Assembly: GCA_938004815.1 (NCBI GenBank)
Contig: CALKVR010001297.1
Span: 1 to 5,056 of the forward strand
DNA from: an uncultured Polyangiaceae bacterium
Lineage (GTDB): Bacteria; Myxococcota_A; Polyangia; Polyangiales; Polyangiaceae
Direction of reading: 5' to 3'
DNA: 5,056 nucleotides
A model generated the notes under the pieces. It saw only the letters and a list, made by a program, of their open reading frames with translations. It was not told where the DNA came from and searched no databases. Both the position numbers and the translations under genes were made by a program. Below are positions 1-5,056 of this stretch, in pieces (the first letter of the stretch is position 1; each line of letters opens with the position of its first letter).

Positions 1-267
1 GGGCCCGGCAGCCCCCCGGAGAGCCTCGCGCACGTCTTCGAACGGTTCTGGACGGCGACGCCAGGAAAGAAGGGCACCGGGCTCGGCCTGTTCATAGCGA
101 AGGGGATCGTCGAGGCGCACGGTGGTCGCATCTGGGTCGAGAGCGGCGCCGGGCGCGGCACGCGGTTCTACTTCACGCTCCCGATCGCCGAAGCCACGGA
201 GACCGATACGCCCGACGCCGACTCGGCGCCGCAGGCTGCGACGTACATGCAGCACGCGTCGCGCTGA
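1..267 (+). CDS. Sensor histidine kinase, C-terminal end of the ATPase domain (5' end outside window)
   Basis: This is the last 88 codons of a two-component sensor kinase; the remainder lies left of the window. The visible part is the second half of a HATPase_c (GHKL) domain. Residues 1-3 (GPG) are the tail of the D-x-GPG G1 box, FERFW at 13-17 is the F box, GTGLGL at 25-30 is the G2 box forming the ATP lid, and the domain closes at about residue 61 with the usual GRGTRFYFTLP strand. Such kinases autophosphorylate a histidine in an upstream dimerisation domain and pass the phosphate to a response regulator. The motif order is orthodox. A 27-residue, acidic, Ala-rich tail (62-88) follows the domain, with no recognisable module. 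The sensor input and the partner regulator cannot be seen. The stop codon overlaps a downstream ATG (TGATG), but that ATG is probably not used (see the lipoprotein). Confidence 0.93.
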   Translation, partial: GPGSPPESLAHVFERFWTATPGKKGTGLGLFIAKGIVEAHGGRIWVESGAGRGTRFYFTLPIAEATETDTPDADSAPQAATYMQHASR

Positions 268-345
268 TGGGGCCGGCTGCGACGCCATCGCACCTCGGCA
301 TGGACATTGAAAACACCAACATCGTCCGCCTTTCTCGCGGGCGAT

Positions 346-350
346 GGAGG
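346..350 (+). promoter_or_regulatory. Ribosome binding site of the lipoprotein gene
   Basis: GGAGG lies six bases before the ATG at 357. It is the best Shine-Dalgarno match near any start in the window, and it decides the start in favour of the signal-peptide methionine over the in-frame ATG at 267. Confidence 0.75.
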
Positions 351-356
351 CTTTCG

Positions 357-764
357 ATGTTGCGTACGATCTTTCTTCTCGGGGCTATGACGGGCGCGCT
401 CGCGATCGGTTGCGGTGACGACGGGGGCGATGGCAGCGGCGGCGGCGACGAGACTGCGTCGGCGGGGCCGAGCTCGGGCTCGGGGCAGGGGTCCGGCTCG
501 GGCCAAAACTCGGGGTCGGGGCAGAGCACCGGCGGCGGCGCGATCGACACCTGCGCCGAAGTTTGCGCGCTGGCGTCGACCTCGACGCCGCAGCAGGACA
601 GCTGCGTCGCCGCGTACGTCGAGGAGCTGGGCTATCCGACGGACGACACCCCGACGTGCGAGGCTCTGCTGCTGAGCAAGACCGAGTCGCAGTGCAACCT
701 TTGCTACGGCGACATCGACATCACCGACGCGCACTGCGCGGCCGCGTACGACACCTGCTTCTGA
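357..764 (+). CDS. Small cysteine-rich secreted lipoprotein
   Basis: This 135-residue protein has no known function. The N-terminus reads as a lipoprotein signal: Arg3, a hydrophobic stretch 4-17, and the lipobox A-I-G-C with lipidated Cys19. Next come an Asp/Gly-rich region (20-31) and a flexible Gly/Ser/Gln linker containing three SGSGQ hexapeptides (40-57). The C-terminal domain (about 64-135) has eight cysteines at 66, 70, 83, 101, 113, 116, 127 and 134, enough for four disulfides, as expected of a small exported fold. The start at 357 is chosen because GGAGG (346-350) lies six bases upstream and the signal peptide begins there. An in-frame ATG at 267 would add 30 residues ahead of the signal. 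A TTGAAA hexamer (307-312) could be a -35 element, but no clear -10 follows. Exported Cys-rich lipoproteins with such linkers are, from general knowledge, frequent in myxobacteria. An envelope location is inferred; the acidic residues at Cys+2 and +3 do not settle which membrane. Confidence 0.82.
   Translation: MLRTIFLLGAMTGALAIGCGDDGGDGSGGGDETASAGPSSGSGQGSGSGQNSGSGQSTGGGAIDTCAEVCALASTSTPQQDSCVAAYVEELGYPTDDTPTCEALLLSKTESQCNLCYGDIDITDAHCAAAYDTCF
474..527 (+). repeat. Three 18-bp tandem repeats coding SGSGQ[G/N/S]
   Basis: Three consecutive degenerate 18-nt units (474-491, 492-509, 510-527) encode SGSGQG, SGSGQN and SGSGQS, residues 40-57 of the lipoprotein. The units differ mostly at third codon positions and at the sixth residue, so the peptide repeat is better conserved than the DNA. 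This is the spacer between the lipid anchor and the cysteine-rich domain. Such in-frame repeats can vary in copy number between strains without breaking the gene. Confidence 0.85.
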
Positions 765-770
765 GCCCGC

Positions 771-788
771 GCCGGCCCGCGGGCCGGC
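771..788. terminator. Perfect 18-bp palindrome at a convergent gene junction
   Basis: GCCGGCCCGCGGGCCGGC is identical to its own reverse complement. Folded as RNA it gives a 7-bp all-GC stem with a CGCG loop on either strand. It sits six bases after the lipoprotein stop and touches the last base of the LysR stop codon, exactly where two convergent transcripts meet, so a shared bidirectional terminator or RNA 3'-end stabiliser is the simplest reading. No T-run follows on either strand, so intrinsic termination would be weak by E. coli rules; GC-rich bacteria often use such hairpins without a U tract. Confidence 0.5.
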
Positions 789-1717
789 TACCTGCGCGCC
801 GGCGGTGGCGGCGACGTCACCGGCCGGGCGCGCCGCGATCGACCTACCCCGATGCGACGCACGAGCGCGAGGAGCTCGTGCACCGTACGGGCCCGGTCGT
901 CGGCCCGCCACGCGGCCACCACCTCGGTCACCGGATCGCCGGTGATCGGGAGGAACGCGAGGCCCTCGCGGTGCATCCAGCGCGCGCCGTCCGGGACGAG
1001 CGAGACACCGAACCCGGCCGCCACCAGGCTGAGCAGATCGAGGTAGGGCGCCTCTTGCACGATCGTGGGCGAGAAGCCCGCGCCGCGGCACATGGCCACC
1101 ACGTTGTCGTAGAACGCGGGCGCGCGCTCCCGCGGAAACGAGACGAAGCTCTCGCCCGCCAGCGCGTCGAGCGAGATCTGCCGGCGCTTGGCGAGCGGGT
1201 GATCGGCGGGCATCGCGACGACGATCGGCTCGCGAAACACCGTCTCGCCGCGCAGCGCAGGATCCTCGATGGGGCCGCGCGTGAAGCCGACGTCGAGGTG
1301 ACCCTGGCGCAGCAGATCGATCTGGTGCTGGGGCGGCAGCTCACGCAGCCCGATGTGCACCTCGGGGAAGCGGACGCGATACGCCTTGAGCAGATCGGCG
1401 ATGCCGCTGTAGGCGAGCGACGCCATGTAGCCGATCACGATGCGCCCGGTCTCGCCGCGGTGCGCGCGCCCCGCCTCGACCACCGCGCTCTCGACCATGG
1501 CGAGGACGCGCTGGGCGTGGTCGCGGAACACCTGACCGGCGGGGGTGAGCTCGACCGAGCGCTTCGACCGATCGATCAGGAGGAAGCCGAGCTCCTTCTC
1601 GAGCGCCTGAATCTGACGACTGAGGGGCGGTTGCGCGATCCGAAGCCGGCGAGCAGCCCGGCCGAAGTTCCCCTCTGTGGCCACGGCATCGAAGTAGCGC
1701 AGGTGCCTGAGTTCCAT
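788..1717 (-). CDS. LysR-type transcriptional regulator, CatM/BenM-like group
   Basis: This is a 309-residue DNA-binding regulator, a normal length for LysR proteins. The N-terminus is a textbook LysR winged helix-turn-helix: MELRHLRYF at 1-9, the helix-turn-helix at about 18-38 with recognition segment AQPPLSRQI (28-36), then a long linker helix (about 60-88). The effector-binding domain starts at about 91 (GRIVIGYMASL). Ser100 falls where BenM/CatM use a serine to hold cis,cis-muconate, and GHLDVGF and LVAAGFGVSLVP are conserved strands of the fold. The group often senses aromatic-catabolism intermediates, but the ligand here is unknown. The start at 1717 fits family alignment; a GGGGAG lies only one base before it, which is too close to be a good ribosome site. 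A longer reading frame from TTG at 1825 would add 36 non-homologous residues and swallow an operator. The last 20 residues (290-309) are an Arg/Pro-rich tail beyond the usual end. Unusually, no target gene is transcribed divergently from it. Confidence 0.93.
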   Translation of the reverse strand: MELRHLRYFDAVATEGNFGRAARRLRIAQPPLSRQIQALEKELGFLLIDRSKRSVELTPAGQVFRDHAQRVLAMVESAVVEAGRAHRGETGRIVIGYMASLAYSGIADLLKAYRVRFPEVHIGLRELPPQHQIDLLRQGHLDVGFTRGPIEDPALRGETVFREPIVVAMPADHPLAKRRQISLDALAGESFVSFPRERAPAFYDNVVAMCRGAGFSPTIVQEAPYLDLLSLVAAGFGVSLVPDGARWMHREGLAFLPITGDPVTEVVAAWRADDRARTVHELLALVRRIGVGRSRRARPVTSPPPPARR

Positions 1718-1764
1718 ACTCCCCGGTCTTCGACGCGGAGGCGGAGCGGCGGTCGACAGAGCTT

Positions 1765-1770
1765 TCAATA
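1765..1770 (-). promoter_or_regulatory. Possible -10 element of the LysR gene
   Basis: Read on the minus strand, these bases give TATTGA, a fair match to TATAAT, inside the 158-nt gap and 47 bases before the ATG. No good -35 hexamer lies 16-18 bases upstream, which would suit a promoter that needs an activator or is autoregulated. If it is real, the start would be near 1758, and the two palindromes would be centred at about -48 and -80. Confidence 0.25.
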
Positions 1771-1798
1771 CTCCGACCGGTTTCCGCCAGGTCCGAGC

Positions 1799-1813
1799 CT
1801 GGCAAGTTGCCAG
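1799..1813. promoter_or_regulatory. LysR-type operator candidate, proximal copy (T-N11-A palindrome)
   Basis: CTGGCAAGTTGCCAG has perfect 7-bp arms around a single central base. T1800 and A1812 are separated by exactly 11 bases, the T-N11-A signature of LysR-family binding sites within a dyad. It lies 82-96 bases upstream of the LysR start and shares the core TGGC-RA-K-TTGCCA with a second palindrome at 1831-1845. An extra GCCAGG at 1786-1791 pairs with CCTGGC at 1798-1803, giving a further half-site on the promoter side. Autoregulation by the adjacent LysR protein is inferred from position and symmetry. Confidence 0.6.
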
Positions 1814-1827
1814 CTTTCTTAACAATC

Positions 1828-1848
1828 ACCGTGGCGATTTGCCACGGT
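1828..1848 (-). terminator. Possible terminator of the flippase-oxygenase transcript
   Basis: The stem ACCGTGGC / GCCACGGT (8 bp, loop of 5) begins 27 bases beyond the oxygenase stop codon. On the minus strand it is followed by GATTGTT, a weak T-rich stretch; on the plus strand no T-run follows. It could end the oxygenase message before the LysR gene. Its similarity to the nearby palindrome at 1799-1813 argues that operator function is the main reason for its symmetry. Confidence 0.35.
1831..1845. promoter_or_regulatory. LysR-type operator candidate, distal copy (T-N11-A palindrome)
   Basis: GTGGCGATTTGCCAC repeats the core of the proximal palindrome, with T1832 and A1844 again 11 bases apart. 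Its centre (1838) is 32 bp from the other centre (1806), close to three helical turns, so both would face the same side of the DNA, as expected for a LysR tetramer bound to two dyads. Its arms extend outward by two more base pairs, forming the 8-bp stem also listed as a possible terminator; the two roles do not exclude each other. Confidence 0.55.
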
Positions 1849-1875
1849 CCGGCCGGCGTAGGCGAGGAATGGCCG

Positions 1876-2622
1876 TCAAAACCAGGTCTCCCACACCCCC
1901 TGGTCGACCTCGGCCGCGTGCACCGTGATCGAGACTCGATGACGGCCGCCGCGGAATGGGCGGATCTGGTGGAGACGGTGGCTGTCCATCAGGAGCGCGG
2001 AGCCGGGGCGGTAGCGGTACGTCTCCCGCGGCGCTGTGAGCTCGCGCTCCGTCGGCTCTTCGCGGCCGCTCCAACGAACGTCCCAGAGGCGCAGGCCCCC
2101 GCCGAAGATCGGCGGTTGGAGCATGACGATCAAGCTGAGGGCGCGCACCCGGCGCTCGAGCTGGAATGGCGTGAGGCCCTCGACGTCGAAGTGGATCACC
2201 CCGCCGCTCGTCGCGACCTTTTCTCGGGGCGGAAACAGGTGGACGCCAGGGCCGCAGAAACCGTGTCGGGGGCGCACACGCCCACCGGCGAGGCGACCGA
2301 AGAGATCGAGGATCGCGCGCTGCATCCCAGGGAGGTGTCGCTCGACGCGCGCGTCGGACCGAGCCGCGTCGCGAAAGTAGAGCGCCGAGCGGCCGGTCTC
2401 GAAGTGGGTATAGAAGGCGCGGCCGAGCGCGAACTGTTCGCGGCCGAAGTCGGCTACCCAGTCGTTCTTGGCGCGGAGAGCCGCGGCGGCCCAGCGCCGG
2501 CAGATCGCAGGGGCGATCGCGCCCTCGACCGCGACGCCGAGCGAGCCCTCGAGGCGATCCAAGAGCGGCGGCGAGCCACGGGCCGCCCAGCGAGCGGCGG
2601 AGATGCGGCGGACCGCCGTCAC
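1876..2622 (-). CDS. 2-oxoglutarate/Fe(II)-dependent oxygenase-like protein
   Basis: This 248-residue protein has the metal site of the prolyl-hydroxylase-like dioxygenase fold. His144-x-Asp146 lies in GGVIHFDVEG. The distal His218 is in the segment LHQIRPF, followed by GGRHRVSI, where Arg229 (or Arg227) would bind the 2-oxoglutarate carboxylate. Between them come the expected strands, RALSLIVMLQPP (160-171) and a GGGLRLWD turn (174-181), and the protein ends WETWF. Enzymes of this fold couple decarboxylation of 2-oxoglutarate to hydroxylation or a related oxidation; the substrate cannot be deduced. The N-terminal 120 residues match nothing I recognise. The GTG start at 2622 overlaps the flippase stop in a GTGA tetranucleotide, which signals translational coupling. 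Reading further upstream (to 3009) gives only an Arg-rich shadow of the flippase gene. There is no signal peptide, so it should be cytoplasmic and could act on the flippase cargo before export. Confidence 0.7.
   Translation of the reverse strand: MTAVRRISAARWAARGSPPLLDRLEGSLGVAVEGAIAPAICRRWAAAALRAKNDWVADFGREQFALGRAFYTHFETGRSALYFRDAARSDARVERHLPGMQRAILDLFGRLAGGRVRPRHGFCGPGVHLFPPREKVATSGGVIHFDVEGLTPFQLERRVRALSLIVMLQPPIFGGGLRLWDVRWSGREEPTERELTAPRETYRYRPGSALLMDSHRLHQIRPFRGGRHRVSITVHAAEVDQGVWETWF
2619..2622 (-). promoter_or_regulatory. GTGA stop/start overlap joining flippase and oxygenase
   Basis: On the minus strand, GTGA contains both the oxygenase start (GTG, 2622-2620) and the flippase stop (TGA, 2621-2619). 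No strong Shine-Dalgarno precedes it. Translation of the oxygenase therefore probably depends on ribosomes that finish the flippase, fixing their ratio. Confidence 0.7.
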
Positions 2623-4172
2623 GCCCGGCGCCTGGCAAGCACGGCGCGCACGAGCTCGAGATCCGCACGACCGATCTCGCCGGTGGCGATCAGCGCGACG
2701 ACGTAGACGACGGCCACGCCGATCGCGAGCACCGGCGTGAGAAGCTTGCCGAGCCACGGGGCCTGCGACCCGAGGGCGATCACCACCGCGACCGCGAAGA
2801 AGACACGGACGAGCGTGAGCGGCCTCACGAGCGCGCCCGCCGCGCGCCAGAGCGCGACGGCCGCGAGCACGCCCGCGGTCACCATCGCGCCGGCGGTGCT
2901 GTACGCGGTCGCGCGCAAGAGCTCGGGCCCGAAGCTCTGCGACGGGCGGAACACCATGATCGAGCCGAAGACGAGCGCGGCCGCGACCCACGTCAGGGCC
3001 ATGCTCCACCGCTCGCGCCGCAGGCTCGCGAGGGCCGACGACGCCACGCCGAGGATGGCGAGGGCCGAGAGCCCGAGCGTGTAGACGCGTACGAACGGGG
3101 CCGCTTGCAGGGCGATGTTCTCGGGGAACGCAAACCGAACGAGGTGGGGAGCGAGCGCCGAGATCGTCCCCGCGATGAGCCCGGTCAGGACGAACGCGAG
3201 GCGCATCCCACCGCGCGTGAGGCGCTCGACCCCGGCGCGGTCCCCCTCGGAGCTCGCCTTGGCGAGCAGAGGAAACAGGACGAACTGCACGCTCATCAGC
3301 AGCTGATACGGCAAGAAGCCGAAGAGCTGCGACGCGCGGTAGGGCCCGAGCAGCTTGTCGGCCTCCTTGTCATCCATCCCGAGCAGGCGCGCGTACTCGC
3401 CCGACGCCTCGGAGAGGAGCAGCAGATCGAGCTGCAAGAGGAGGTTGAGCCCGCCCTGCGCGGCGAAGAGGGGGAGCAAGAACTTGAGGTACTCGCCCGT
3501 GCTCGGGCCGCCCGCGCCCGAGCGGCCGATGCCGTTGCGCCACGCGGCGATGGGGACGATCAGCGCCGCCGCCGCCACGAAGCCGACCGCCGCGCCGAGC
3601 GCGCCGTCGCCGCCGAGGAAGCGCGCGAAGAGCCACGCCGCGGCCGTCATCGCGACGGTGCGCGAGACGCCGTAGAAGATGTCGAGCCCGGCCTGATCGA
3701 GGAAGCGCTTCTTGCCGTTGAGCGCGCCGACGAGCGGAGCGTAGACGCCGTAGCAGAGCACCACCCCCGCCGCGACCCGCAGGGGGTTGGCCGCGCGCGG
3801 GGCCTCGAGGGTGTTCGCGATCGTCCCGGCGAGGAGCGCGAACGCGGACGAGCAGATGAGCGCGATCACGAGGTGGACCGTGAGCGTCTTTCTCACCGCC
3901 GCATCTTTTTCGGCGTCCGGCGCTTGCACCACCATGCGCGAGACGCCCTGGAGGCTCATCGCGACGACCACGTTGTTGATGATGCTCACGACCGCGAGCA
4001 TGCGCGAGACGGCGCCGTAGCCGGCCTCATCCAGGATGCGGGGAAAGATCAGCTGCTGGATGAAGCCGACGAGGATGAACGACACCTTGGCGACCGCGAT
4101 CGCCAGGCCGCCCCGCCCCGCGGTTCGCGCGTCGTCTCTGTCTGGCGATGTCGCAGCGCCCTTGCTCGTCAC
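2619..4172 (-). CDS. Polysaccharide/lipid-linked cargo flippase, Wzx-like (MVF superfamily)
   Basis: This is an integral membrane protein of 517 residues with about 14 membrane helices, at roughly 22-43, 54-74, 99-119, 131-150, 168-186, 191-211, 229-254, 281-303, 322-342, 359-383, 389-408, 422-442, 452-470 and 477-497. That count and length are typical of Wzx O-unit flippases and related MVF (MATE/MviN-like) exporters, which move lipid-linked sugars or similar cargo across the inner membrane. Family-like features include the first helix with PRIL-x-EAGYG (44-53), LNGKKRF after helix 4 (151-157), Asp249 in helix 7 (LLLQLDLLLLS) and LFPLLAKAS after helix 8. A long acidic loop (about 255-278) between helices 7 and 8 is unusual. 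The GTG at 4172 has no clear ribosome site; an in-frame GTG at 4214 is the alternative. Reading beyond that enters a Ser/Arg/Pro-rich shadow of the TPR gene. The stop overlaps the oxygenase start. The cargo is unknown, since no sugar genes are visible. Confidence 0.85.
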   Translation of the reverse strand: MTSKGAATSPDRDDARTAGRGGLAIAVAKVSFILVGFIQQLIFPRILDEAGYGAVSRMLAVVSIINNVVVAMSLQGVSRMVVQAPDAEKDAAVRKTLTVHLVIALICSSAFALLAGTIANTLEAPRAANPLRVAAGVVLCYGVYAPLVGALNGKKRFLDQAGLDIFYGVSRTVAMTAAAWLFARFLGGDGALGAAVGFVAAAALIVPIAAWRNGIGRSGAGGPSTGEYLKFLLPLFAAQGGLNLLLQLDLLLLSEASGEYARLLGMDDKEADKLLGPYRASQLFGFLPYQLLMSVQFVLFPLLAKASSEGDRAGVERLTRGGMRLAFVLTGLIAGTISALAPHLVRFAFPENIALQAAPFVRVYTLGLSALAILGVASSALASLRRERWSMALTWVAAALVFGSIMVFRPSQSFGPELLRATAYSTAGAMVTAGVLAAVALWRAAGALVRPLTLVRVFFAVAVVIALGSQAPWLGKLLTPVLAIGVAVVYVVALIATGEIGRADLELVRAVLARRRA

Positions 4173-4248
4173 GTGTAGCCGCGTATCGCACGCGACGCCG
4201 CGATCCGGTAGCACAATCCGTCCGCTCGGTGCCGCTGTCGGGGCGGCG
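4173..4248 (-). other. Short gap between the TPR gene and the flippase gene
   Basis: These 76 bases separate two genes on the same strand. I see no T-tailed hairpin and no convincing -35/-10 pair. A TTGTGC hexamer (4217-4212) is the nearest thing to a promoter element. The gap includes the alternative flippase start GTG at 4214. Read-through from the TPR gene is plausible but not shown. Confidence 0.35.
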
Positions 4249-5056
4249 CTAGGAGCCCTTGCACCCGAGCGCAGCCAGGCGCTTCTTCGCGCGGCGCGCC
4301 GAGAGCGGCAGGACCTTGGCCTTGGTAAACGGCTCGAGCGCCGACTGGAAAGCAGCGCACGCACCCGCTTCGTCTTTCTTTCCTTCGAGCGCGAGGCCGA
4401 GCTCGACGCGCGCCTGGATGTCGGCGAGCGGCGCGGTGAGCGCGAGGCATGAACGAGATGCGGGCTCGAGCTCGGCGACGGCGTCGTCGTATCGGCCGGC
4501 GAGCCGGAGCGGCCGCCCGGCCAGGCGCGGCACGCCGGGCGCGTAGGTGGGGAGAGCGAGGGCGTCTTCACGGAGGCGCACGAAGGCGTCGACGGCGTCA
4601 CTCTTCGTCTCCGAGGTCGCGCCCCACGTCGCGAGCCAAGCGAACGCCGCGAGCGGACGGGTCGTCTTGGGCCGGTTCGTCGTGAACGCCTCGAGCGCGT
4701 TGCGGCGCCCGTCTGCGTCGATGTCCCGTGCGCGGTAGCGAGCGAGCACGAGGAGCGGCGTCACGTGGTTGAGCGGAGCGTACGGGTCGCCGTCCAGCTG
4801 CGCCTCGCCGAGCGTCGTCTTCTCGACCTGTTCGGCGATGCCGACGGCGCGGTCGTCCTTGTCCAGCTCGTGCAGGATTTCGAGGAGCGGCCAGACGACC
4901 AGGCGCACGCGGCGCGGGTCGCTGCTGCGCGCGCTCGCCGCGAGCGCGTCTTCGTAGTGCTTCACGGCGGTGGCGAGATCGCCCTGGCGCGCCGCGAGCG
5001 CGCCCTCGAGCCGCGCGCGCGTCGCGGGCTGATCGGCCTCGGGGGTGAGGTCGATC
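4249..5056 (-). CDS. Tetratricopeptide-repeat protein, C-terminal part (5' end outside window)
   Basis: An open frame enters from the right edge and runs 268 residues to a TAG at 4249. A GTG at 4965 could be taken as a start, but the 30 codons upstream are open and clearly belong to the same protein: LEGALAARQGDLATAVKHYEDAL (about 16-38) spans that GTG and is a good TPR unit. Other TPR-like helices are LAGRYDDAVAELEPA (about 185-199) and LGLALEGKKDEAGACAAFQSAL (about 219-240), and the chain ends in a basic helix and ALGCKGS. TPR arrays form superhelical protein-binding scaffolds. A C-terminus with GACAA(F/Y)Q, a KAK segment and a final ALGC resembles, from memory, large myxobacterial Ser/Thr kinases and TPR regulators that carry a TPR tail, so a kinase domain may lie outside the window; that is inference. 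The sequence has no membrane segment or signal in the visible part. It could share a transcript with the flippase 76 nt downstream. Confidence 0.8.
   Translation of the reverse strand, partial: IDLTPEADQPATRARLEGALAARQGDLATAVKHYEDALAASARSSDPRRVRLVVWPLLEILHELDKDDRAVGIAEQVEKTTLGEAQLDGDPYAPLNHVTPLLVLARYRARDIDADGRRNALEAFTTNRPKTTRPLAAFAWLATWGATSETKSDAVDAFVRLREDALALPTYAPGVPRLAGRPLRLAGRYDDAVAELEPASRSCLALTAPLADIQARVELGLALEGKKDEAGACAAFQSALEPFTKAKVLPLSARRAKKRLAALGCKGS

Noticed and set aside
267..356. ATG at 267 overlapping the kinase stop, giving a lipoprotein 30 residues longer
   Set aside because: It would bury the lipoprotein signal inside the protein and has no ribosome site, while the ATG at 357 has GGAGG at ideal spacing directly before the signal peptide.
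168..1091. 307-codon minus-strand frame crossing the kinase, lipoprotein and LysR genes
   Set aside because: It is Arg-rich and cuts across three better supported genes on both strands, so it is a chance frame in GC-rich DNA.
563..1822. 419-codon open frame on the plus strand, overlapping the lipoprotein end and antisense to the LysR gene
   Set aside because: The minus-strand frame gives an unmistakable LysR protein. The plus frame is a low-complexity Arg/Ala/Asp/Glu chain of the kind produced by antisense reading of GC-rich codons, and it has no recognisable domain.
1718..1825. 36-residue N-terminal extension of the LysR protein from a TTG at 1825
   Set aside because: LysR proteins of this group begin at MELRHLRYF. 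The extension has no family similarity and would place the proximal palindrome inside coding sequence.
2623..3009. Arg-rich N-terminal extension of the oxygenase
   Set aside because: It overlaps the last membrane helices of the flippase in another frame and has shadow composition; the GTGA overlap supplies a natural start.
3105..4178. 357-codon plus-strand frame antisense to the flippase
   Set aside because: The product is highly charged and Arg/Glu/Ala-rich throughout, the mirror image of hydrophobic membrane-helix codons. The minus-strand frame has about 14 membrane helices and is clearly the gene.
4173..4601. 143-residue Ser/Arg/Pro-rich N-terminal extension of the flippase
   Set aside because: Most of it lies within the TPR gene in another frame and has antisense-like composition. 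The membrane protein begins naturally at the GTG near 4172 (or 4214).
1..5056. CRISPR arrays, tRNA or rRNA genes, insertion-sequence ends, phage genes
   Set aside because: I found no regularly spaced direct repeats other than the coding repeats at 474-527, no tRNA cloverleaf, no transposase or integrase motif, and no target-site duplications.

Overview
The window looks like chromosomal DNA of a high-GC, large-genome bacterium, most probably a myxobacterium of the Sorangium/Polyangium type. This rests on the very GC-rich third codon positions, the GTG starts, a short cysteine-rich lipoprotein with a Gly/Ser/Gln linker, and a TPR protein whose C-terminus resembles, from memory, those common in such genomes. 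The lineage is inferred from style; no marker gene is present.

Layout: the plus strand carries the last 88 codons of a sensor histidine kinase (1-267) and a small secreted lipoprotein (357-764). A perfect 18-bp palindrome (771-788) marks the convergent junction. Everything to its right is on the minus strand. Read in the direction of transcription (right to left), these genes are: a TPR-rich protein entering from the right edge (4249-5056, 5' end missing); a 14-segment flippase of the Wzx/MVF type (2619-4172); a 2-oxoglutarate/Fe(II) oxygenase-like protein whose GTG start overlaps the flippase stop (1876-2622); and a LysR-type regulator close to the CatM/BenM group (788-1717).

The flippase and oxygenase are almost certainly co-transcribed and translationally coupled, which suggests that the oxygenase modifies whatever lipid-linked cargo or surface component the flippase handles. 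The substrate is unknown, and no glycosyltransferase or polymerase is visible here. The TPR gene may feed into the same transcript across a 76-nt gap. The LysR gene is set apart by 158 nt holding two related 15-bp palindromes, each with the T-N11-A spacing of LysR boxes and centred 32 bp apart. This is the clearest regulatory signal in the window.

I see no CRISPR array, insertion sequence, tRNA, rRNA, integrase or phage gene, and no convincing wholly new system. The points most worth a second look are the paired LysR-type operators, the flippase-oxygenase coupling, and the extra acidic loop in the flippase. No gene-free stretch exceeds 300 bases; the gaps are 268-356, 765-787, 1718-1875 and 4173-4248.
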